A DNA stretch of 64,000 nt from Paracoccus sanguinis (GTDB lineage Bacteria > Pseudomonadota > Alphaproteobacteria > Rhodobacterales > Rhodobacteraceae), in the NCBI RefSeq assembly GCF_900106665.1, contig NZ_FNNA01000002.1:930001-994000 (forward strand), in the 5' to 3' direction. Position numbers and translations under genes: made by a program. Below the pieces are notes generated by a model. It worked only from the letters and a program-made list of their open reading frames with translations, made no database searches and was not told the origin of the DNA. This document shows, piece after piece, positions 17,464-25,794 of this stretch. Each line of letters starts with the position of its first letter. The first letter of the stretch is position 1.

Positions 17464-18185
17464 TGCAGCACCAGCGCGTGGCGATAGGCCGTGGGCGCGG
17501 CCGTCTGTCCGGCCATCTCGCGCGGCAGCTCGGCGGCCACGGGGCCGGCGGTCGCGGCGACCATCTCGCGGATCGGAGCCTTCGGGTCGTCGCCCAGCAC
17601 GAAGCGCAGCGTGAGCGTGTCGAACCCGTGCATCCGCGCCCGGTTCGGGTCATCGGCGAACGGCGCGAGCTCGACGGTCGCGCGCCCGTCCGCGCGGCTG
17701 ACCCGCCCGCCCCGGAACAGCGCGTCCTTGAGGCGGTTGCGGATGTAATCCGGGCTGCCGCCGCTGAGCGTCGCCATGTCGCGGGTGGTGCTTTCGAGGA
17801 AATAGATCACCGCCGGGTCGCCGCCCGAGACCGGGAACGGCCCGATCCGCCGCTCGGGCGCCGCCCCACCCGCCCAGCTCTGGGTCAGTTGCAGGACCGG
17901 CTTGCCGTCCGAGGCATCGACGGTCTGCGCAAGGCTGAGCGTCCCCGCCCCCATCGGCGGCAGGTCCGGCCGTGCCGGCCCCTCGCGCGTCACCGCCCAG
18001 CTGAGCACCTTGTCGCCCAGCGACCACGGGCCGCGCTCGGCAAAGACCAGGTCGCCCGCCTCGGACGCCCCGGCCGCCCCGGCCGCCGGCGCAGCCAGCA
18101 CCAGCCCGAGCGCCAGCGCCGCGGCAACCCGTCGCAACCGAGCGTGGCGCCGATGGCGGGGTGAGAGGGGGGGAAGGGCTGTCAT
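17460..18185 (-). CDS. Exported protein of unknown function
   Basis: The ATG at 18185 gives 241 residues with an Arg-rich N-region and hydrophobic core ending APAAGAAGA, a Sec-type signal peptide. The mature part (FAERGPWSLGDKVLSWAV onward) is predicted soluble with many beta strands and no cysteine. A perfect hairpin (TCGCTC-GACGT-GAGCGA, 18196-18212) lies just upstream of the start codon. It is coupled to the small exported protein downstream. Both lie in the gap between the SDR gene and the tRNA-Ala/pqq region. I do not recognise a family. Confidence 0.62.
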   Translation of the reverse strand: MTALPPLSPRHRRHARLRRVAAALALGLVLAAPAAGAAGASEAGDLVFAERGPWSLGDKVLSWAVTREGPARPDLPPMGAGTLSLAQTVDASDGKPVLQLTQSWAGGAAPERRIGPFPVSGGDPAVIYFLESTTRDMATLSGGSPDYIRNRLKDALFRGGRVSRADGRATVELAPFADDPNRARMHGFDTLTLRFVLGDDPKAPIREMVAATAGPVAAELPREMAGQTAAPTAYRHALVLQ

Positions 18186-18443
18186 CTTGGACTCCTCGCT
18201 CGACGTGAGCGAAGGTGCCGGGGCCACGCCCGCTTGCCAAGCCCCCGCCCGCGCGGGTCGTCCCAAGGGACCATGCCGGGGGTTGGGCTCGGGCTCTATG
18301 CTCGGCTCATCCGGGGGCGCGCCGTGACACCCCGCAAGGCGGCGGCGCGGTTGGCAAGCCCCGCTCGAGACACGACGCACGCCGGCCCGATCCCGGCGCC
18401 AAGTCCAATGCAGACCGCGGTGCAACAGCCCGACGAGACGCGC

Positions 18444-18473
18444 TTGACAACCGCCCGCGCCTGCGCGAGATAG
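18444..18473 (+). promoter_or_regulatory. Sigma-70-type promoter of tRNA-Ala
   Basis: A perfect -35 box TTGACA at 18444-18449 is followed after 17-18 bases by GAGATAG as a weak -10. It ends about ten bases before the tRNA. Position and orientation fit transcription of tRNA-Ala. Confidence 0.6.
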
Positions 18474-18482
18474 CCCGCCTGT

Positions 18483-18558
18483 GGGGCCGTAGCTCAGTTG
18501 GTAGAGCGCATCGTTCGCAATGATGAGGCCAGGGGTTCGATTCCCCTCGGCTCCACCA
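18483..18558 (+). tRNA. tRNA-Ala (anticodon CGC)
   Basis: This is a complete 76-base cloverleaf. The acceptor stem GGGGCCG pairs with CGGCTCC and contains the G3-U70 pair that identifies alanine tRNAs. The D arm is GCTC-AGTTGGTA-GAGC. The anticodon loop TTCGCAA gives anticodon CGC and reads GCG codons. The T arm AGGGG-TTCGATT-CCCCT and an encoded CCA end are present. Confidence 0.95.
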
Positions 18559-18955
18559 GATATTCATGAAAATTGCGAAATGTTGCAGCGGTTAGCATGC
18601 TGCTCTGCTGGTGTGGCCCTCGATCTTGTCCCTCACCTTCCCGCGGGTTTCCACGGACAACAGCGGGCAGTTCTGGACATTGGGCAGGGTGTCGGCACCG
18701 TAGGATTGCCTGCCTGCAACCTGAAAAGCAGCAACAGGGTCTCGGTGGATCCTCGTCGCAACCGTTGCCTTTGGCGACCTGTTAACTCTCCGCGGCAACA
18801 GGCCATGGTGCCTCCTTCGTTGGGCAGGCCGGATTTCCGGCGGGTCGATTTCGGGTCTGCGGGGGACGACGATCCCCTTTTCGAGTCGCCGGTGGCCGGG
18901 CTGCCGATGGTCCTCTGGGCCTAGCGCCTTGCGTGCCCCGCCCCGCGACCCCGCC
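18559..18955. other. Intergenic region, no gene recognised
   Basis: About 400 bases between tRNA-Ala and the end of pqqE. Reading frames exist on both strands, but none has a recognisable start, family motif or the high-GC codon pattern of its neighbours. Base composition is slightly less GC-rich than the flanks, so a decayed mobile-element fragment at the tRNA 3' end is possible but not shown. Confidence 0.5.
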
Positions 18956-20098
18956 CTAGCTGCGGCCCATGCGCCGATAGACGAAATCGGGGGCGGGGGT
19001 GGAGGCGTCTTGGGCGATGATTCGGTCAAGCGTGGCGCGGTGGGGCGAGTGGCGGCAGACCGGGTCGATGGCGCGAGGATTGCCCGCGATCGCCATCGCC
19101 TGGCAGCGGCAGCCGCCGAAATCGACCTCTTTCCGCGGGCAGCTTTGGCAGGTCTCGGGCAGCCAGTCGGTGCCACGAAACGCCTGAAACGCCGAGCCGT
19201 TGAACCAGATCTCGGCCAACCGCGCCTCGCGGATGGTCTGGAATTGCAGCTCGGGGATGGTTTCGGCGGCGTGGCAAGGCAGCACCTTGCCCTCGGGTGT
19301 GACGTTGAAGCCGGTCGACCCCCAGCCATTCATGCAGGGCTTGGGAAAATCGGAGAAATAATCCGGCGGCACAAAGTCGATCACCATCCGCCCGGTATAT
19401 TGCGCCCGCGCCTCGCCCACGACTTGCTTGGCGGTCTCGACCTGGGCGCGGGAGGGTTGCAGCGCGGCACGGTTTTGCAGCGCCCAGCCCTGGAACTGCA
19501 CGCAAGCGACCTCGATCCGCCGCGCGCCCAGCCGGTCGGCGAGCGCGATCGTCTCGGCCAGATCGGGCAGGTTCAGCCGGTGCATGACCGCGTTGACGGT
19601 CAGCGGAAAGCCGATCCGGGCGATTTCGGCCGCGACCTGCATCTTGCGGTCGAACCCGCCGCGATAGCCGCCGACATGATCGGCAATCTCGGCCCTGACG
19701 CCCTGGATCGACAGCTGCACATGGTCCAGACCGGCCGCGTCCAGCTCGTCCAGCCGCCGTCCGGTCAGCCCGATCCCGGAGGTGATGAGGTTGGTGTAAA
19801 GCCCCGCCGCCCGCGCGGCCGCGACGATCTGTACAAGGTCGGTGCGCGCGGCCGGCTCGCCGCCCGACAGATGCAGCTGCAGCACCCCCAGCGCGGCGGC
19901 CTGGGCGAAAAGATCGGCCCATTCCGCGGTGGTCAGCTCGCCCGCCCGGTCGGTCAGCGCGAGCGGGTTCGAGCAATAGGGGCAGGCCAGCGGGCAGCGA
20001 TGGGTCAGCTCGGCCAGCATTGCCAGAGGCGGGGGTACGGCGTTGGCGCGACGCGCGGGATGGGGGTCGGGTTGCGGCGGGGGGGCGGGGGCGTTCAT
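18956..20098 (-). CDS. pqqE: PqqE, radical-SAM PqqA cross-linking enzyme
   Basis: This 380-residue radical-SAM enzyme forms the first Glu-Tyr carbon-carbon bond in the precursor peptide PqqA, using PqqD as chaperone. The radical-SAM cluster cysteines lie in CPLACPYC (residues 35-42). The C-terminal SPASM region supplies auxiliary-cluster cysteines (VLPCHAAE, CQSCPRK, GGCRCQA). A Pro-rich N-terminus of about 25 residues precedes the core. It is the last gene of pqqABCDE and overlaps pqqD by 4 bases. Confidence 0.96.
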   Translation of the reverse strand: MNAPAPPPQPDPHPARRANAVPPPLAMLAELTHRCPLACPYCSNPLALTDRAGELTTAEWADLFAQAAALGVLQLHLSGGEPAARTDLVQIVAAARAAGLYTNLITSGIGLTGRRLDELDAAGLDHVQLSIQGVRAEIADHVGGYRGGFDRKMQVAAEIARIGFPLTVNAVMHRLNLPDLAETIALADRLGARRIEVACVQFQGWALQNRAALQPSRAQVETAKQVVGEARAQYTGRMVIDFVPPDYFSDFPKPCMNGWGSTGFNVTPEGKVLPCHAAETIPELQFQTIREARLAEIWFNGSAFQAFRGTDWLPETCQSCPRKEVDFGGCRCQAMAIAGNPRAIDPVCRHSPHRATLDRIIAQDASTPAPDFVYRRMGRS

Positions 20099-20469
20099 GC
20101 TTGGTCCACCAGCCGGCGCCCGGCCATGTCGGCCAGAAACTCGACGATGTCGGGCAACACCTCGTCCAGGTCCGCGCCGTAGCGGCCGGCCAGGGCGGCG
20201 CCGATCTCGGCCACGTCGCGCCGGCCGTCGATCTCGGCGATGATCGCGGCGCCGATCTCGTCCAGCATCAGCGCGGTTTCGGGGCCCAGCAGCACCTTGG
20301 TGCCGCGAACCCGGTCGTCATGGAGCCGCACCCCGCGCGGCAGAACCGGTCGGTCGGTGACCCCCATGCCCGGCCCCGCGGCGGGCGGCTGGGCCTGGGC
20401 GGGGCTGGCCGTGCTTGGGTCGGCCCGCCCTGCCGTCGCGCGCCCGTCATCGGTCAGGGCGGCGCTCAT
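20095..20469 (-). CDS. pqqD: PqqD, PqqA-binding chaperone
   Basis: This 124-residue protein binds the PqqA peptide and presents it to PqqE. The conserved core begins around residue 40 (RPVLPRGVRLHDDRV) and contains LLGPETALMLDEIGAAI, typical of PqqD. The N-terminal 35-40 residues are an Ala/Pro/Thr-rich extension not found in the roughly 90-residue family standard. It overlaps pqqC and pqqE by 4 bases each, so stoichiometric co-translation is likely. Confidence 0.93.
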   Translation of the reverse strand: MSAALTDDGRATAGRADPSTASPAQAQPPAAGPGMGVTDRPVLPRGVRLHDDRVRGTKVLLGPETALMLDEIGAAIIAEIDGRRDVAEIGAALAGRYGADLDEVLPDIVEFLADMAGRRLVDQA

Positions 20470-21239
20470 GCCAGCCCCTCGCCGGGGTGCCAGGCGCCGG
20501 GCGGGATGCGGCCGGGGGCGACATAGGCGCTGTGCAGCGCGTCAAGCTGCGCCCAGAGCACGTCGGTCTTGAACACCAGCGCGGCGGCGGCCACGTCCTG
20601 GTCCTGTGCGGTGCGGGCATGGTCCAGAACCCAGCCGAGGCCAAAGGCCACGTCCTTGGGCGCCTCGGTCAGGCGATGCTGGAAATAGGCGATGGTCTGA
20701 GGGTTGGCGAAATCGTAATGCGCCAAAAGCCCGGCGATCCGCTGCTGGTGGATGGCGGGCGCGAACAGTTCCGTCAACGACGAGGCGACCGCGGCCAGCA
20801 GCGGCTCGTCGCGCACAAAGCGGACATAGGCATCGACCGCAAACCGCGTCGCCGGCAGGACGCCGCGGGCCGAGGCGACGTAATCGGGGGCCAGCCCCAC
20901 CCCTTCGGCCAGCCGCAGCCAGCGCCAGATGCCGCCGGGCTGGTCGGCGGTGCCGTCGTGATCCTCGATCCGCGAGCGCCAGGCGCGGCGCAGATCGGGG
21001 TCGGTGACGCGCGACATGAAAGCCGCGTCCTTCATCGGAATGCGCGACTGGTAGTAATAGCGGTTGATGACCCAGGCGCGCACCTGGTCGATGGTGCAGC
21101 CGCCAGAATGCAACAACTCGTGGAACGGGTGCTTGTCGTGATAGCGCTCGGCGCCGATCTGGCGCAGCCGGGCCTCGAATTCGGCCGGGCTGGCAGGCTG
21201 GGGCGGGGCCGCGGTGGGGGTCGGGGACTGCGCGTTCAT
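20466..21239 (-). CDS. pqqC: PqqC, pyrroloquinoline-quinone synthase
   Basis: This 257-residue cofactorless oxidase catalyses the final ring closure and oxidation that gives PQQ. Motifs include YHDKHPFHELLHSGG (about 32-46), INRYYYQSRIPMKDAAF and IEDHDG, which supply the active-site His, Tyr and Lys residues. The N-terminal 18 residues are Pro/Thr-rich. It overlaps pqqB upstream and pqqD downstream by 4 bases. Confidence 0.96.
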   Translation of the reverse strand: MNAQSPTPTAAPPQPASPAEFEARLRQIGAERYHDKHPFHELLHSGGCTIDQVRAWVINRYYYQSRIPMKDAAFMSRVTDPDLRRAWRSRIEDHDGTADQPGGIWRWLRLAEGVGLAPDYVASARGVLPATRFAVDAYVRFVRDEPLLAAVASSLTELFAPAIHQQRIAGLLAHYDFANPQTIAYFQHRLTEAPKDVAFGLGWVLDHARTAQDQDVAAAALVFKTDVLWAQLDALHSAYVAPGRIPPGAWHPGEGLA

Positions 21240-22114
21240 GGGGTGATCTCCATCCCGTCAAAGCCGATCTCCCAGCCGGCGGCGGCGGCCTCGGCGCGCT
21301 CGGGGCTGGCGGGTTGCAGCACAGGGTTGGTGTTGTTGATGTGGACAAAGACGCGGCGGGCGGTCAGCCCGTCCAGCCGGGCCATGCTGCCCTCGGGACC
21401 GGCCATCGCCATGTGACCCATCCGCGCGCCGGTCTTGGAGCCGGTGCCGGTGCGGCCCATCTCGTCATCCTGCCAGACGGTGCCGTCGAACAGGATCAGG
21501 TCAGCCGCCGCCATTTCGGCCAACAGCCCATCCGGGACCGTCGCGCAGCCGGGGATATACAGCAGCCGCCGCCCGCCCGACTCAAGCCGCAGCCCGACGG
21601 TCTGTTCGCCCATCAGCTGCGTATCCGGCTCGCCGTCCTCGAGATACAGCGCCACCTTGCCGGGCACCGCAAAGGCGGTGACGCGCAGGCCGGGCACGGG
21701 CTCAAAGGGCTGGTCCAGCGCGATCGGCACGCGGGCGACGTAGTCGGGGTTCAGCACCCGAAAGATCGGCTGCGCAAGGATCGCCAGCGTGGCCGGAGTC
21801 GCGTGAATCGCAAAGGCCGAGGATTCCCTCAGGCTGAGAAGCCCGGCCAGGTGATCGACATCGGCATTGGTCAGCACCACCGCCGCGAACGGGCTGCCGC
21901 GCAGCCCCTCGGGCGCCATGCCGCAGGCGGAAAGCTGGGCGCGAATGTCGGGTGAGGCATTCAGTACGACGGTGTGCCCGTCAACGGTGACCGCCACCGA
22001 GGATTGGGTCATCCCTGCAATCCTGCCCGCGCGGGCGTCGCGGCAGTTCCGGCAGCCGCAGTTCCATTGGGGCAGCCCACCACCGGCGGCTGCCCCAAGA
22101 ATCGTCACTTTCAT
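21236..22114 (-). CDS. pqqB: PqqB, metallo-beta-lactamase-fold PQQ biosynthesis protein
   Basis: This 292-residue protein starts MKVTILGAAAGGGLPQWNCG, the hallmark PqqB N-terminus, with CGCRNC as a zinc-binding cysteine cluster. The MBL-type metal motif reads TNADVDHLAGL, as usual for PqqB. It hydroxylates the cross-linked PqqA-derived dipeptide in current models. It lies 13 bases after pqqA and overlaps pqqC by 4 bases. Confidence 0.96.
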   Translation of the reverse strand: MKVTILGAAAGGGLPQWNCGCRNCRDARAGRIAGMTQSSVAVTVDGHTVVLNASPDIRAQLSACGMAPEGLRGSPFAAVVLTNADVDHLAGLLSLRESSAFAIHATPATLAILAQPIFRVLNPDYVARVPIALDQPFEPVPGLRVTAFAVPGKVALYLEDGEPDTQLMGEQTVGLRLESGGRRLLYIPGCATVPDGLLAEMAAADLILFDGTVWQDDEMGRTGTGSKTGARMGHMAMAGPEGSMARLDGLTARRVFVHINNTNPVLQPASPERAEAAAAGWEIGFDGMEITP

Positions 22115-22127
22115 CCGATGGGCCGGA

Positions 22128-22229
22128 TCAGATCACGTCGCGGGCGTCGCGATCATCCTCGGCGGGACCGTACATGTTGATTTCCATCCCGCAGCGGATC
22201 TCGCGGGCTTTCGGCTTGGACCAGCGCAT
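22128..22229 (-). CDS. pqqA: PqqA precursor peptide
   Basis: This 33-residue peptide begins MRWSKPKAREIRCGMEINMY. The conserved Glu and Tyr of the E-x-x-x-Y motif (EINMY, Glu16 and Tyr20) are the residues joined by PqqE to form PQQ. The acidic tail PAEDDRDARDVI is longer than in the 23-24-residue PqqA of gammaproteobacteria. A GGAGG ribosome site lies 8 bases before the ATG. The peptide heads the operon and is below normal ORF-calling size. Confidence 0.93.
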   Translation of the reverse strand: MRWSKPKAREIRCGMEINMYGPAEDDRDARDVI

Positions 22230-22953
22230 ACAATACCTCCGCTTTTGTATGTCGGTCCGAGTGTTCGCGCCCCGCGGGCAGCTGTCAACTGCGCCGCCCG
22301 CCATCTGCGATGAAAGGTGCAGACGGGGGCCGGGCGGTTCAGTGAAAATCGTGCGGAGGCGGGCTGATGCGGACATCGCAGGGAAGGGCCTCGTGCTGGC
22401 GGGCATCGGGCGGCTGTCCTCGTCGGCGCGCGACATGGGCGGGGCCAGCCCCTCGCCAGACAGCCGCCACAGCACCGCGCTGCGGTGACAACTGTCGGGG
22501 CCGGAAGCCAGCGCGCGCGCTTTCGCACGTCCGCTGGCGCCTGAGAACGGGCTTATCGGAAGCCGAAGTAGTGGTGCTGAGCCACGGTACGGTGTGTACG
22601 CAAGAGTCACCGACATCTTCGCCGGCGTCGATTTCGCACGGCTCCTGATCGCTGATGAAGCGCACAGTCGAGGGAAATAATGCCGACCCCGCACGAACGG
22701 TACCGGTCATTGCGTTCACCCGACAGGGGCCGACGACTATCTCGCGGCGTACTGGAACGGATTTGTAAATGGCCATTATGTCAGCCATGGATCGGGTTCC
22801 AAGAGTTCCGAGGGTTATTTCAGGCAGGGGAGGCTCCGCGGAGCCAATCGGTGGACCGCTTTCGTCTCAAGAGTTACCTGCGAAGACGGATGCGCCTGAT
22901 GGGTAAGTTTGACGGACCACAAACTTAGCCACTAAGCGCCTCCCTCACGCCCC
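22230..22953. other. Intergenic region upstream of pqqA, no gene recognised
   Basis: About 720 bases, with visibly lower GC and irregular codon pattern compared with the flanks, especially beyond about 22500. It must hold the pqqA promoter on its left side; I see no strong -35/-10 pair. Reading frames (for example minus strand 22339-22788) lack family motifs. It probably contains decayed sequence linked to the neighbouring IS relics. Confidence 0.5.
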
Positions 22954-23625
22954 TTACTCGCCGCCGTTCAAACCCTGCTGCCTGATAGACCTTTCTACGC
23001 GCTCGAGGTGCCTGTCCATGGCCTGCCACGCAGCCTTGGTATCGGCAGCGCAGAAGGCCGCGACGACGGCATCATGCTCACAGCACCGCTCGGCGATCTG
23101 CTGTGCGTCAAGGACCGGAGCGCGTTCGGCGTGCCATCGCGTCATGGCGCGGACGGCGCGGATTTCTTCATAGACGCGAAGGAACAGAATGTTGCGCGAC
23201 ATTTCCGCGATCCGGTGATGGAAGATCTCGTCGGCTGTTTCGTAAGCCGCCGGGTCAGTCGCCGCTCGGCAGCGGTCAGCAAGTTCGCGAAGCCCGGCGA
23301 TATCGGTGTCGCACGCGCGCAGAGCCGCAAGGCTAGCGAGACCCGGCTCGATCTGACGGCGAACTTCCATCACGTCGGCAGGCGAAATGGCGGTCGCAAG
23401 GGTGCGAAGCCTCTGCCGGCCGGTGGCGGGGGTCGGCACCACGAACGTCCCCTGTCCCTGCCGGCGAAAGACCGCGCCCTCCGCCTCGAGCTTGGCGAGG
23501 ACGCCGCGCAGCTGCCCGCGCCCGACGCCCAGTGTGGCGGCCAGCTCGCGCTCGGGCGGTAGGCGGCCGTCGCGGCGGGCGTCGGCGGCCACATTGCGCA
23601 GTTTCTGGAGGAGTTCGGCGCTCAT
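22954..23625 (-). CDS. GntR-family regulator with FCD-type effector domain
   Basis: The ATG at 23625 gives 223 residues. A winged helix-turn-helix lies at about 5-60 (LPPERELAATLGVGRGQLRGVLAKLEAEG), and an all-helical FCD effector domain at about 85-215 (MEVRRQIEPGLASLAA, then EIFHHRIAEMSRN, with His residues that bind metal in this group). It overlaps the end of the broken TSUP permease gene by 4 bases, so it was the last gene of a DUF1028-TSUP-GntR operon. It probably controlled that transport operon, now damaged. Confidence 0.82.
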   Translation of the reverse strand: MSAELLQKLRNVAADARRDGRLPPERELAATLGVGRGQLRGVLAKLEAEGAVFRRQGQGTFVVPTPATGRQRLRTLATAISPADVMEVRRQIEPGLASLAALRACDTDIAGLRELADRCRAATDPAAYETADEIFHHRIAEMSRNILFLRVYEEIRAVRAMTRWHAERAPVLDAQQIAERCCEHDAVVAAFCAADTKAAWQAMDRHLERVERSIRQQGLNGGE

Positions 23626-24461
23626 CGTACCCCGCTTAGCAGATCGACCCACATCCGCAGCGAGGTCAGCAGCAGGAAGATGCCGAAGGCCATCCGCAAC
23701 CGGCGCCGGTCGATGCTGTGCGCCAGCCGGACCCCATAGACCGCCATCCACGTGGACAGCGGGATGATGATCGCCGCGAGATAGAGGTTCACATAGCCCA
23801 GCGACATCGGCGGCAGGCCGGGCTGGCCAAGACCGGTCGCGGCGTAGATGAGCGCGCCGGGCAGGCCGATCAGGAAGCCGATGGCCGAGGAGGTGCCGAC
23901 CGCCTTGCGGATGTCATAGCCAAGAAAGTTGAGGATCGGGACGCCCACTGTGCCCCCCCCGATCCCCATCATAGCGGAGATCCCGCCGGTGAATACGCCC
24001 AGCAACGCCCAGACCGCCGCAGGGAACCGTTGCGGTTCGACGTCGCCCGTGGGCCTGCGCAGCATCATGTCAAATGCCACGATCAGCGCGATGATGGCGA
24101 ACACCGCCACCAGCACCCAGCCCGAGACATATCCGCCGATCAGCGAGCCGACGACCACGCCCAAGAGAGTCCACGGCACCCAGCGCCGGATCAGCGCAAG
24201 GTCCATCGCGCCGCGCCGGTGATGCGCCAGCCCTGAGGACAGCGAGGTGAACACGATGGTAGCCAGCGAGGTGCCGACCGCGACCTGCATCGTCCGCGCC
24301 GGATCCATGCCGGTCAGCGTCAGAGCGAATTAAAGAATCGGGATGATGACGATCCCGCCGCCGACGCCGAGAAGTCCGGCGATGACGCCGCCGATCACGC
24401 CCGAGACCGCCGCCAGTCCGGTCAACTCAAGCAGATGACTGGTCTCGATTCCCAGGATCAT
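23622..24461 (-). pseudogene. TSUP (TauE/SafE) family permease interrupted by one ochre codon
   Basis: A continuous frame from ATG 24461 to the stop at 23622-23624 encodes a TSUP-family anion exporter. Residues 1-43 (ending AGLLGVGGGIVIIPIL) carry the family GVGGGI-IIP motif, followed by TAA at 24330-24332 and then FALTLTGMDPARTMQ onward. All else stays in frame, and the second half keeps the repeated motif MGIGGGTVGVPILNFLGYD. Homologues usually have an aromatic residue at the stop position, so TAC or TAT to TAA is likely. The start overlaps the DUF1028 fragment by 4 bases (ATGA), supporting 24461 as the original start. An internal ATG at 24308 could give a 228-residue remainder lacking the first helix. 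Confidence 0.8.
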
Positions 24462-24721
24462 CGCGCGCTGGTCCCCGCGGCCGGGCCGGTGGCAATCGAG
24501 CGGGTGGTCCCGCCGCGCGCCGCCTCGGCGTCGGCGATAGCCTTGTCGACGCCGCTCCGGTCAGGCTGGCCGGAAAACCGCGCCTCAGTCGGAAGGATCG
24601 CCGCGACGTGCAGGTAGCGCTCGGCGGCGACCTCCATCAACCGCGCGAGTTCGGCCAAGGGATCGCCGTGATCGTCGACGCGCAGGTCGAGATGCGGATA
24701 ACGCTCGCCCCGTTGAAGCAT
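24458..24721 (-). pseudogene. C-terminal fragment of a DUF1028-family protein
   Basis: Eighty-seven residues remain, starting near QRGERYPHLDLRVDDHGDPL. The LDLRVDDHxDPLAEL motif is the C-terminal signature of DUF1028 proteins (normally about 225 residues, Ntn-hydrolase-like fold). The first half is absent, and the reading frame begins where the IS5-family relic starts at about 24725, so the insertion or a linked deletion removed the 5' end. It is translationally coupled to the TSUP gene. Function is presumably lost. Confidence 0.75.
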
Positions 24722-24724
24722 CAG

Positions 24725-25200
24725 GCGACAGGCGCAAAAGGGGACCCCGCGCTAAAGTTTCGGCCGCTCGCGAGGTGGCTTCACGACCAAGATCATCTGC
24801 GGATCAGTGCGGCAGGCCGGCGCATGAGAACCGAAAACACGGCTGGGCAGACATTGGACTACCTCGGTTTTGATCTGGTCATGGCTGACAACCAGCCCGA
24901 GCCAAGCGTTTTGCTCGCAGACCTCGGCTACGACTCTGTCAACATCCGCACGACCATCGACGTGCGCGAAGTGGTGCCGGTCATCCCCATGTCCAAAGCT
25001 CGGAAGCTTCGGGTCGCCGTTGACCGCAGGCTGGACCGCCCGCGCAATCGCGTCGAGCGGTGCTTCAACAAGCTCAAGAATTCCCGTCGCGTCGCCACCC
25101 GCTACGACAAGACCGCCAAAAGGCTCCTTAGTTTTATCGACATCACGTCAATTCCCTTGTGGCACCGCTATTCGTCAACGTGTTCAAAGGACTCCTCACA
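24725..25200 (+). pseudogene. Decayed IS5-family transposase relic
   Basis: The plus strand encodes the C-terminal DDE portion of an IS5-family (IS427-like) transposase: DYLGFDLVMADNQPEPSV, LLADLGYDSVNIRTTID, VVPVIPMSKARKLRVAVDRR, then RNRVERCFNKLKNSRRVATR and YDKTAKRLL. The N-terminal half is missing. The short upstream match SRGGFTTKII lies in another frame and runs into TGA, so there is at least one frameshift. Inverted terminal repeats are not evident. It separates the beheaded DUF1028 gene from the broken Lrp gene. Confidence 0.85.
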
Positions 25201-25221
25201 GCGTCCGCCCAGCCTGATCTC

Positions 25222-25736
25222 TCACGGCTCCGTAGTATCGATGGGAAGTGCCGTCGTCGCCTTGATCCGCTCCATCGAAAACTTCGACGTCACATTCCGG
25301 CACGGCAAGCGGCGGGTGAAGTCCAGATAGAAACTGTCGTACGCCGCGGTGTCCTCGACCACGACCTTCAGCAGGTAGTCGACCTCCCCTGCCATCCGGT
25401 GGACCTCGACGATCTCGCGATACTCGGCCACGAGCGCCGCAAAGGCGTCGCGCCAGTCCTGGCTGTGATCGGCTGCGACGATCTCGACGAACACCGTCAG
25501 ACCGAGGCCGATCCGTTCCGGCGGCACGATGGCGACGCGGCGGTCGATCACGCCCGCCGCCTCGAGCTTCTGCACGCGCTTCCAGCAGGGGGTCTGGGCA
25601 GTCCGACACGATCGGCGAGTTGCGCGACGGGCAGGGTCGCGTCCATCATCAGTTCGTGCAGGATCTTGCGGTCGATCCGGTCGAGCGCCGCGGACTTGCC
25701 AGTATTCAAATGCGGCTCCGATTCTTCGACAGGCAT
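25222..25736 (-). pseudogene. Lrp/AsnC-family regulator with a frameshift
   Basis: From about 25736 the frame gives PVEESEPHLNTGKSAALDRIDRK and the first helices of the Lrp helix-turn-helix (LPVAQLADRVGL). At about 25595-25602 the frame shifts, and the rest continues one frame over as TPCWKRVQKLEAAGVIDRR, then a complete RAM effector domain (LTVFVEIV, EVHRMAGEVDYLLKVVV) to the stop at 25222. A single missing base in the recognition-helix codons (expected L-S-Q-T-P-C-W) explains it. The gene is probably inactive, unless this is a sequencing error. Confidence 0.8.
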
Positions 25737-25794
25737 TCGGACATGCGGCGTTCGGGGGCCCGGGCGACGACCCGCAGCCGGTTTGGAGAACCGC

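Noticed and set aside
18592..19329. Minus-strand frame running from the tRNA 3' flank into pqqE
   Set aside because: It overlaps pqqE in another frame and shows no transposase or integrase motif that I could confirm.
22339..22788. Minus-strand 149-residue frame upstream of pqqA
   Set aside because: No ribosome site, no motif, irregular composition; more likely decayed DNA.
24725..25200. Complete insertion sequence
   Set aside because: The transposase N-terminus is missing, the frame is shifted, and no terminal inverted repeats are visible.
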